Made by a program: the position numbers and the translations under genes. From the NCBI GenBank assembly GCA_030737835.1, contig JAUJYN010000012.1:13667731-13731730 (forward strand): a stretch of DNA of 64,000 nucleotides, read 5' to 3'. Position 1 is the stretch's first letter. Each line of letters opens with the position of its first letter. Positions 35,165-44,690 of the stretch are shown here, one piece after another. The notes under the pieces were generated by a model. That model had not been told where the DNA came from, made no database searches, and saw only the letters and a list, made by a program, of their open reading frames with translations. The DNA is from Acorus gramineus. Lineage: Eukaryota; Streptophyta; Magnoliopsida; Acorales; Acoraceae.

Positions 35165-37105
35165 CTATACATATTTATCTATCAAAACTGACACTTCATC
35201 TGATTTGGAACTCTCCGAGACCGAGGGATCCCAATCCATCGTAGACGACTGAATCGTCGAAATCGACAGAAACGCTTCATGCACAGACAAACGTGAGCCT
35301 GGATCACGCGCCACGCAACGCATCGCAAGTTGGGCCATCGCAAATGCCAGTTCAAATGGGTAGTCGTTCTTCAGACACGGATCAATGAATCCCTTCAGCT
35401 TCTCGCTCACATCATCTCCTTCAAGAATTTCCTCTATCGATTCCCACAAGAGCAAATCATGCTTCTTCCCATCCTGGACAATGAGAGTCGCAGCTTCTCT
35501 CCCTGACAAAAGCTCGAGCAACACAACCCCATAAGCGAAAGCATCAATCTTGGGCGTGATCAAGCCATGCTCGAGATACTCGGGCGCCATGTATCCCTGC
35601 GTGCCCACAACCCGCCTCGTAAGATGAACAGCTTCTTCACCATCCTCAGTCGACCTCGCAAGGCCAAAATTCGCGATCTTTGCTTTGAATTCACCATCCA
35701 AAACGATGTTACTGCTCTTCAAATCCTTGTGCACGTAAGGCGGGTTCGTGTAGTTGTGCAAGTAGTTAAGCCCGTCCGCGACATCATAGGCCACGCGCAC
35801 TCTCTGCTTCCATCCGAGGCTCTTCCTATTCGTGTCATGAATCCAGTCGCTCAACGAGCCGTTCTCGGCGTATTCGTAGACCAACCAAGTGACCCCTTCA
35901 TGCAAACAGAAGCCCGAGAGCCTGATCACGCTCGAATGGTTGATGTTCTTCAATATCTTGATCTCGTTCGAGACGTCCCCACCCATTCTCTTGATTGCGG
36001 CGTAGTCCCCATTGATCGAGCCTCTGAAAACCGAGCCTTTGATCCTGTGTTCTTCGTCGAAGTCCCTGGTTGCCCTCTGTAAGTCCCCGTACTTGTACAC
36101 CATCAACGACCCGATCACGTCCCGAACTTCCTCCGAAAACACGGTCTCCGATCCCTTCTCGGGCAATTCGTCGAACAGAGCCGAGGCTCCAAAGTTCTTC
36201 TCATGCACCACCTCTGTTTTTGGCCTCCGCAAGCACCAAAACAGCAACCCAATAAGCACTAATGCTACCAAACCAACACCAACTCCAATTCCTACAAAGA
36301 TCCACTTCTTCCCAGACTTTCCTCCATCAGCCGGAACCGAATTCGCCGGCGGGGGCGGAACCAAGACCTCGGCTTTAGTGGGCTCTGTCTTCAGAGGCAC
36401 CAACAATGGCGTGAATGGGTCGATAATGTTATTGGGTCCCAACATATTCGCATCAAGAACTTCTTTTGCACTGGTCCCAAACCTCCCGGCGATGGTGGGG
36501 ACGTCGTCGCCCCAAGTGACCAAGTAAGTCAACAAGTACTTGAAGCCGGCGGCCGATTGGCGGCGGCTGGGGCAGGAGCACCTAAGAGGGACCGTCAAGG
36601 TCATGCCTACGAGGAGATTTCTGACGCCATAGGGGTTCTGGGCGATCATGGCTTGACAGGTGGTCAAGCCTTGATAGGTGTCGTTGGAGACGATGAAGTA
36701 GGTCTCGCTCGTTTGTTTCAAGGTGTAGGAGGAGTTGTGTTGGTAGTACTTACCGGAGAAGCAGGAGCAGTTGACGGGGACGATGACTTGGGTGCCCGTC
36801 GGTATGGGATCGACGTTGGAGATGTTGTTGGAGGAGGCGATCTTCGATGGGTCGGAGTTCAAAAGGTAGGAGATTTGTGGGGGGGTGTTGTAGGGGGGTT
36901 GGGAGCGGAAGATGAGGTAGGATTGGCAGGTTGAATCGTTGGATGAGGTGGTGTTGCAGGTGTAACCCATTGTGGTGGGTGGGTTTGTGTTGCAGTTGAG
37001 TTGGTCGTTGGCGAGGTAGGCTTGTTGGGTGTTGGTGGGGGTGAAGAGAGAGGTGAAGAAGAAGATTGAGAGGCAGAGATGGAGAGGAGACATAGAGGTT
37101 TTCAT
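35165..37105 (-). CDS. LysM receptor-like pseudokinase, LYK4/LYK5-like
   Basis: A plasma-membrane receptor of the chitin/LysM perception group that works with a catalytically active partner such as CERK1. One exon, 646 aa. Signal peptide about 1-27. The LysM ectodomain has Cys pairs NCSC (112-115) and RCSC (175-178) and several Asn-glycosylation sites. The transmembrane segment is about 268-290. The kinase-like domain is about 340-615, with K372 and E381 kept and HKD (459-461) in place of HRD. The DFG motif is changed to NFG (479-481), so the metal-binding Asp is lost, as expected for a pseudokinase. LYK4/LYK5-type genes are intronless like this one. An in-frame upstream ATG at 37267 would add 54 residues, including a Glu-Arg repeat encoded by the (GA)n leader. 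I rejected it because it would bury the signal peptide. Confidence 0.93.
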   Translation of the reverse strand: MKTSMSPLHLCLSIFFFTSLFTPTNTQQAYLANDQLNCNTNPPTTMGYTCNTTSSNDSTCQSYLIFRSQPPYNTPPQISYLLNSDPSKIASSNNISNVDPIPTGTQVIVPVNCSCFSGKYYQHNSSYTLKQTSETYFIVSNDTYQGLTTCQAMIAQNPYGVRNLLVGMTLTVPLRCSCPSRRQSAAGFKYLLTYLVTWGDDVPTIAGRFGTSAKEVLDANMLGPNNIIDPFTPLLVPLKTEPTKAEVLVPPPPANSVPADGGKSGKKWIFVGIGVGVGLVALVLIGLLFWCLRRPKTEVVHEKNFGASALFDELPEKGSETVFSEEVRDVIGSLMVYKYGDLQRATRDFDEEHRIKGSVFRGSINGDYAAIKRMGGDVSNEIKILKNINHSSVIRLSGFCLHEGVTWLVYEYAENGSLSDWIHDTNRKSLGWKQRVRVAYDVADGLNYLHNYTNPPYVHKDLKSSNIVLDGEFKAKIANFGLARSTEDGEEAVHLTRRVVGTQGYMAPEYLEHGLITPKIDAFAYGVVLLELLSGREAATLIVQDGKKHDLLLWESIEEILEGDDVSEKLKGFIDPCLKNDYPFELAFAMAQLAMRCVARDPGSRLSVHEAFLSISTIQSSTMDWDPSVSESSKSDEVSVLIDKYV

Positions 37106-37200
37106 GGTGTCTCGTGTTGGATTCTTTGATGGGTCTTTTGGGTTTTGGTTTTGCGAAGGAGAATTGGTGATTTTATTGAAAGAAAGATGAAAGCTTGGAT

Positions 37201-37239
37201 AGTCTGAACCGTCTCTCTCTCTCTCTCTCTCTCTCTCTA
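37201..37239. repeat. (CT)n/(GA)n microsatellite in the LysM-kinase leader
   Basis: About 39 bp of alternating CT on the plus strand, which reads as GA in the 5'UTR of the minus-strand receptor gene. GA-rich leaders are common in plant promoters and 5'UTRs. A W-box core TTGAC lies further upstream at 37288-37292. Confidence 0.85.
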
Positions 37240-37399
37240 ATAGAGTCTGAGAATTCAACATCTCCATTACAAAAAGAAACCGTGTGTTTGACTTTAGAAG
37301 AAGAGACTCTCGGGCAGTCGATCAACGGTTGGGATTTGAGGGATTGAAGAATTGGAGTTTCTGGACCGTCCATGACTATCTTTTAACATTTTGAATGAT

Positions 37400-38177
37400 G
37401 GAGTCTGCATTATAAACAAAAAAAAAAAAAATTGGATTGGAAAGGGACAGGTCTTCGTTTGCAAATCACTGGGTTCAAATGATGGCCTTAGTCAAAGACT
37501 GGTCATCGCAGCCATTATTGAACATGTGATTTTGTTTTCTTTGATTTGTTTTTAGTAGATGGTGAGTTTTTGTGTATATCTGATGATGGTCCCTTGCAGT
37601 AAATCTGTTACCTGTAGCCTGTAGGTAAGATCCACATCTGTGGCTGTGGTCCACTGCAATATAAATGCTAGAAAAGGGTGCTCGAAAAACTCATACACTT
37701 TCTCACATCATCCAGCCAAGTATATAAAATATAATTACTACATTTTTCAAAATATATATATATATATATAATGTATAATGGTTTATATATATTCTAAGTA
37801 GAATGGTCAAAAAACTCTCTTGAAAATATATAATATTCAAATCAACCATTTTTACAACAAGATGACGATGAAAGAAATTTTTTTGGGTAAAATTTCTTTT
37901 AAAAAATTTATTTAGTTTATTTTTAATATTCAAAAGATTGTTTTGGATGTTTTCCTGAATTTTATTAGGTCAATACATATTCTAGTATGAAAAATATGAA
38001 ACATTATACATTAAAATATATATATATATATATATTCAATCTATTCAAATATGTATTCATTATTAATCAAATTATGTATTTTATTTGATAAATATACTAA
38101 ATTCAAACAAAATCTAAAGAATGTTAGGTTGCAAAAGTGACTATTGGCTGAGTATAATATTTTACTTTTGAAAATGG
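37400..38177. other. Upstream region of the LysM kinase, AT-rich
   Basis: No gene. (TA)n microsatellites lie at about 37750-37769 and 38017-38034, with long A/T runs between them. Confidence 0.5.
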
Positions 38178-38500
38178 TTGGTAAGAAGAAGAAGAAGATT
38201 GAGTGGCAGAGATGGAGAGCAACAGAAGAGGTTTTCATGGCTTGTTTGAATGGGTCTTCTCTGGTTGTGAAGTTGTGATGGTTTTTGGCTTTGTAGATGA
38301 TGAAACAGGGGAAAGAAGAAAACTTGATGAGGCTGTGTAACTGTCACTCTATCATATCGTTCTGTCCTCCTTTTATGGAAAAAAATGGTACTTTTAAAAA
38401 ATGGTGGTTTGGATTTTTTTTCTTTCAAGTTTTCAACGGTTCTGTGCATCCTGAAGGAGCCGCGTGTTGACTTTGGGATAGTTGACTCAGAAGTTGAGAA
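38178..38500 (-). pseudogene. Duplicated 5' fragment of the LysM receptor gene
   Basis: About 38178-38238 closely matches the beginning of the receptor gene at 37045-37105. Its translation MKTSSVALHLCHSIFFFF parallels MKTSMSPLHLCLSIFFFT of the intact gene, and then similarity stops. Upstream similarity continues: a GGGTCTT block after the ATG, and a segment around a W-box (TTGAC at 38467-38471, a second at 38482-38486) that matches 37281-37310. The spacing from start codon to W-box is about 180 bp in the gene and 220 bp here. It looks like a truncated tandem copy that kept the promoter and signal peptide and lost the rest. Confidence 0.75.
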
Positions 38501-39120
38501 AATCAAATCAATGGCTGAGATTTGTGGAGGATTTAGATCTCATGTTTTATTTCACACAAACTCCACACACACAAAAAAAGAAGTCTACATGAATATCTAA
38601 TCAACTGTAATCTAACTTTGCCCTCTAAAAAACGAGGAGAGTTTTAACCATTCATACATTGTACTATTACAAAGACTAAATAACTGATGTCCAATTCATC
38701 ATTTAGTTGTTCCTGGTAGCAACTTAATGATCCTCAAGAATACCCAGCAAGGTTCAGCTATACAGATCTTCTGTGACACTACAAACTGGAACCACATAGT
38801 GGTGGAAGTTGCTCTTCAGAAGCCCCACCATGTGATATCCTCAACAAAGTGATGCATGAAAATGACCAGAAGACTCACTCATTTAGATTTTATTTTTATT
38901 TTTTCTAAAAAAGAGGTGTTACCTTTAAATCTAGTGCTGTCTGATTGTTTCTGTGTTAGATTGGAGACAAAAAATAATCCATATCTAGCTCCCAGTTTCC
39001 ATATAGCAATCCCTCAATCAAACTTGCATTTTCTCAGGCATTGGCAAGTCAATTTCACTGCTAAGTATGCCAGAAACACCGACGCGAGAAGCAGAACTGC
39101 CATTGGAAAAGCATATGGCA

Positions 39121-42100
39121 TCAGGAGAACATGATATTGAAGCATCCATTTATAATCGTTAATATCAGATATATGAGAAAAAAAAGATCAGCACATCCTG
39201 AAAAGCACAGATGGCATAACATAGATGGAATGAAGGCATAATATAAACATGATTAAACGAGCCCTAAAGCATGATGTTAACTGTATGAAACATGCTCCTA
39301 TATTAGTGCTATGAAGTGCCAGATCAGATCTGACAGTTATGGTGCTATTTAACCGGAATAAATGAGGCACCAGAATTTAAAAAAAAATTACTTTCACCCT
39401 TTAATACTTATGCAATGTTCAAAATATCGAAAGAGAAGAGGAAAACTACATCTTACAGTTGAATGTCATCTCATACACAGTCAAATGATATTGGAGGAGA
39501 AGAAATATTTTTTAATAGTCTATAATATAAAATGACAGGAAAATGAAGATCATCACTACAATCTATGATAGTAGTAAGAAAAAAAAAATGAATTTACATA
39601 CCTGAGAAACCTAGGTATATCAGAAAAATAAGGCGGTGTCTGACCATCCATGGTAGATCAACTTCAAGGGTGCAGTGTTGTCCATATCCTCCATTTTTCG
39701 CTCTACTTTTCTGTGTCTTCCCGGCTTGCAGCTCAGTGAGCAGAATATTTATGCTGGTAACAGGTTTACCATTCATGTCCCTCACTCCAACTTTTAGCGT
39801 CACTGGACTAGCATCCCAATCTATTTCGATAGCCCCGAAATTAGGCTGGCCTGGAAAATATCAATACACGTGATAATTAATTTACTTTCTAAAGAAATGA
39901 AAATGTACCAAACATGCCAGATTATAATATCTACAACATATGAGTAAAAAAAAAGAGAAGAAAATAGAAAACTAGTTTGACACCAAGGAAGTACCATATG
40001 TGCATGATTTCTGGCGACATTCATGGCCATAGACTCGCATGGTTGTTGGTGTCAACCATGCAGCAAGTCTCACAAGAAAATTAAATGGGGTTGGAACGGC
40101 TTTCTCAACAGCTTGAGTAAGTCCACTTGAAGTTATGTCATACAGTGAATAATTGTTGCCACAGTCATAACGTGCAATTTCTCCAAAATGAACATCACCG
40201 CTTATGAAGAATATCCCATCTCTCTGCATATATAAAATAAGAGATTGCAAATTAGAAAATGAATGACACACCAAATAAGGCTAACCTTATGGTGTTAGTT
40301 AAATAAAAAATTCTGTTTTCGCTACTAGGGAAAAATCTATCAATAATCTTTGAAAGATAAAACCAAATTTCTACCATATAATTATGTAAAAAATAGCCTA
40401 TACCAGAATAAAATTGCCTTTTTCATAATCATGACATCAAATATTCAAATAGATCAAAGTATACAAGAAAATGAATGAACTTTTTAGCATCAATGTTACT
40501 AATTGTATCTTACATGACTTCAGACTATATGCGAAATCTATTTTTATATCACGGACAAAGAGGATGCTTAATATCTGTGTAATAGGTGTATTTTTGGAAA
40601 CATAGTGACGGATGTAACTAATCCCTCCCAACTTTCTGCTATTTGCTCCCTCTCAATCTCTCTGTGCGCCTCCTTAAAGATCATCCTCCCTCTCCAAGTC
40701 ACTATCAATGGGTAAAAGATATTCACATTGAAGAGAAGATCCTGAGTTATCCTATGAACTTTACAGACAATTCAATATACAAATGCACATGAAATAATAT
40801 CACATTGAAGAGAAGATCCTGAATTATCCTATGAACTTTACAGAAAATTCAATATACTAATGCACATAAAATAATATCAGCGTAAAATAGAAATAACACT
40901 AGTTCCTCGTACAAATAGACATAAAGGCTGACTGCCTTGCTATAACATTAATAAAAACCTCACCTTGCTACTCTTTATTAATTTATACAGCCGCTCCCTT
41001 TCCTTCGGGAACCGTCCCCAAGACTCCATGTAGAATAATGGGGCAGTAACTGCAGAATGATTTGATATAACCTGAAAAATGAAGAGTAAATAGCTTATAA
41101 AAATTAAAGTTTGGTGTTCCTTCAGCTTAAAATTTCTTTGGGTATTCTACAGGCAGAAGTTACCAGTAGAAAACCATAATAAAATATTGTGCAGCAAGGC
41201 AAAAATAAACAATTACCTAAATATCCAGGAGAGACATTTTTCCATATAAAATAATTGAAACATAACCCATTACAGTAATTCTTAAAGCAATAACTTGAAA
41301 AGAAAAAGACTCCACGAGTTCAACCAGTGTCTGCTTCATAGTGTTCTCTTATCCACTGTCCTAGCATTTGAAAGATTGATTTATTGAAAATTTGCTTGAT
41401 GGCAGTCAAATTCATTTCTTCTTTTGATGGTTGTCAAAATCATTCATCAATAAGAGAAACAACATTCTATGTGCACCTGAATTGAAGATACTATAATTGT
41501 GATCTCTGATGCAGGACCTTTCAATTCTCCCTCTAACCATGTCCACTGAGAATCTCCCAAAATACTTCCATCACTGAAGAGTGAGTCCCTGTGGAACCTT
41601 GTGTCCAAAAGAATAACCTGAGAACAGAACAAAAACAATCACGAAGAAATTTGTTCAATACCTACTACACTACTACTACGAACAAACTTCTATTAAACAA
41701 AATTGATATAAGAATTGTTTACAGGGAACCAAACATTTGGACAAGTTATAATCTATATCAAACCAAATATTCCTGCAATATTATCATCTCAAGTAGATGA
41801 TTTGACTAAAAGGATATATTATATACAAACCTATAGCCACACCAATATTGAGATCATTATTTTCAACATTTCATATTTCCCAATCATCTGTTACACCAAA
41901 AATACATGTCGAAGGTTATTCCAATGCAAACTCTTACATATCATAAACCTTGAACAAAAGAAATGAAAACTAAATGAACAAATTAAACCCCCTACATGGC
42001 TATGTACCAAAAGGAAAACAAATAAAAGCATCAAACTCAAGTAAATAATTTAAGACTTCAAATTGCAGACCTTGATTTGTTTCCCCTTGGGGCCAAACAA

Positions 42101-44225
42101 ATAAGAAGCATAAACACCAGCCTGCTTGCGCCTATAGAAAGGAACCCACCATCACAAATACGTAAGTATCATGCTCCCAAGTAAAACAAAAAATTTAAAT
42201 GATAAACCTTGTTCACCACAAGGTGCCTAAATTCTAACTTCCTAAGGAAACTTGGCAATAATGATCATTGACTACATGATAATTTGTCGTGTGCCTTAAC
42301 TCATTATGGTACATGCACAATGCACCTTTCAACATAAATGCATGCCATTATTTGACATAAATGCATGTGAAAACTCACACCTACAAACATGCAGAAAGTA
42401 AATGCAGATACAAAGCCATCTTACCAGACACAGAAAAATTCAATCCATACAGGCAAGAAATTGGTAACCTTTAAAGAAAAATTACAATAATAATGCTGTT
42501 ACAAGGACATACTATGGTTGACTTAGAGAAATCTGATCCAAAGATAATCAAGATTCAAGAGACTAATGGCAAAAAAGTATACGTGCAAAAATAGAGCACT
42601 TATAAGGAATAATTTCCAGTGCCACACTTTCTGATAATAAACTCACCAAAGAATCTTATAAGAAAGAAAAAGATGGTCCAAGATAACTAGATGTATAAAA
42701 AAACAGAACCCACTGATATTATCTCAATGCCTAGAAATTCAGATCACTTCATAAACATAATACAATGCAGAATATCTACGTGGAGAACCACCATGTATAA
42801 CTTTTTAACTCATATTTTGCAAAATATTGATCGTGATTTTATACATTCCTTTTACAGGACAATACAAAGAATCAATCATCAAACATGAATTAAAAGACAC
42901 CCCCCCCCCCCCTCTTCCAGCCAAATATAGTAATGTTGCAAAGGCCGTGAGCTGATGAAATCAAGTAACATATCTCACCGTGGACTATCTGGTGCTTCAT
43001 CTAAGAAATCTAGCATAAGCCGCTGGTTGGTGTATTTCCCACTAAATTCTTTCCCTGCATCATTCAATCCATAATCATGGTCATCCCATGTGCCAATAAC
43101 CTGCAATATCCTTTGGAGATCAATGCATGCATCATGAAAGTCCAAATATGATGGAAACCATACCAAATAGCTTTTATAAAAACCCATAGAACCAAGATAA
43201 AGCTGTCCACCACGGTTCTATCCTTCACAAGAAATTACCTGAGCTCTCTCTCGAAGACGAGAATACCCCGGATTGCTCTTGGCCATCAGATATCTCGACC
43301 GCATTTCCTGCTCCGAGGCTGGCACAAATCTCGGAACATTCTTCCACGGTCCAATTGTCCTGTCCTTACCAAATATTTTGAAAGGACGGCGGTTGTCTCC
43401 ATAAATGTTGTCCCCCAACCAAATGAAAAGTTGGGGATCGAAATCTATAATGGCATTCCAAATGGGCTGAACAATAAGACATGCTAAATCAATATTTTCA
43501 ATACATATATATAGGCATCAAAAAAGAGGCTACTAATCTGTTAAGGCGGTTAACCAGGAAGTAATTTTTTGAAATTTAACCAGAACCCTAAACAAGACAC
43601 CTGAATATACTAGTCCATGAAGGAAGTTGGCCTTAAAATTCTCAAAGTGCTAGACCACTTCACAAGAACAACGAATTTACTAGCTACAAAAATAGTAGAT
43701 GTTCTCCCACCCCACCATGAATTATAGGGGTGCATAGGAAACCAAATTGTCACTCGCATGATACTTTAAAAGTTCCACTTGAAAATTAGCATTCTCCCTT
43801 TATGATGTGTTCTCACACACTATAACACAATCATTGAAAAATCTAATCTTGGCATGGGCCGCATGGCATGCATAATAAAGTTTTAAAAACTTGAATTTTT
43901 CACGGTATTGATAAAACAAAGTGACCATGATTTCGACCAAATAGAAGAACCGTCTTCCTTCCAAGTACTAGTCTCTTCAAAATCACAACATCAATAAGCG
44001 CAACAGAATTCAAATAAAAGTAGACCCAATTCATGCAAATCGAAAACAGAGAAGGTGGAGGAGGAGGAGAATACTCACCTGAGGTGCGCTCTGGTTGGCA
44101 CAAGACCCGAATGCGATTCTAGTAATCGGAGGTCCCTCTGAAGCTCCACCACATATACCTAAAATGCACACGACGAAGAGGAGTTGAAGAGCGACCCAAA
44201 ACCTAATCGTTGCATCCATGTTCAC
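39121..44225 (-). CDS. PhoD-like (alkaline phosphatase D type) metallophosphatase
   Basis: Secreted or membrane-linked phosphatase of the PhoD/calcineurin-like superfamily. Exons: 44225-44079, 43466-43239, 43100-42979, 42131-42071, 41617-41477, 41071-40964, 40223-39995, 39850-39602, and a last exon 39197-39121. This gives about 453 aa. Signal peptide 1-28. Metal and active-site motifs in order: FGSC (39-42), LGDN (66-69), GTWDDHDYG (128-136), DTRFHRD (191 on), SNH (236-238), SGDVHFGE (277-284). The last exon is uncertain. The only AG acceptor in the right phase gives a short hydrophobic tail ending at 39121. Another frame of the same DNA, with stop at 39014, encodes a convincing membrane-anchor-like tail (LMPYAFPMAVLLLASVFLAY) but has no AG in front of it. 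It is divergent from the YjbQ gene. Arabidopsis At5g42370 is probably the orthologue (from memory). Confidence 0.9.
40723..40876. repeat. 77-bp tandem duplication in a PhoD intron
   Basis: Two adjacent units, 40723-40799 and 40800-40876, each starting TCACATTGAAGAGAAGATCC, differ at only a few positions. They lie in intron 6 (40224-40963). No function is suggested. Confidence 0.85.
42900..42913. repeat. Poly(C) run in a PhoD intron
   Basis: An uninterrupted run of about 13 C in the intron 42132-42978. It reads as poly(G) in the transcript. Its length is probably variable and hard to sequence. Confidence 0.8.
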
Positions 44226-44690
44226 ATACAGGAGTCAAAGAAGGGGGTTGGTCAGTGAAGAACCACCATTATATAGGGAAGTTGCATGTGGGTTTTCGGC
44301 GAGAGATTTCAAATGAAAAGATTGATTCGATTTGAATTGCTTTTCAGAGCAAACTTTGAAATTCGACTCGAATTTTAGAGAGAGAGTGGCGCGTCAGAGA
44401 CGAACGCGGAAGTTTATACGCATCGGGAAAGCTCAGTCACGCCCAGTTTTTATTCCTCTCTCTCTCTCTCTCTCTCTCTCTAAAAGTATAATATGAGCAT
44501 ATCATTCCCTGAATGCCCCCGGTCGGATCACCATCGATTACAGCAGACCCATTAAAAATGAACGATGGGCAGTGTTGTTTTGTTCTGCATATTATTTGTG
44601 CTTCCCTTCTTTTTGAAACCTTTTTTGAAAAATCTCTTCTTTTTTAAAGGGCCCTCGTTAGAGGAGCAACAAAAACAACCGATTCAACCA
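44226..44690. promoter_or_regulatory. Divergent promoter region, PhoD / YjbQ
   Basis: 465 bp between start codons. A (CT)n tract at 44456-44481 lies near the middle. No clear TATA box for either side was identified. Confidence 0.45.

Noticed and set aside
35567-36934. Plus-strand open frames of 125-171 aa inside the LysM kinase
   Set aside because: Antisense shadows of the receptor gene with no family features of their own.
37106-37267. 54-residue N-terminal extension of the LysM kinase from an upstream ATG
   Set aside because: It is translated from a (GA)n microsatellite and would place the signal peptide internally.
44565-44690. Open frame MGSVVLFCILFVLPFFLKPF before the YjbQ gene
   Set aside because: It reads in frame into the gene, but its hydrophobic T-rich run looks like leader DNA. 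The ATG at 44691 is the better start, though the upstream one is not formally excluded.
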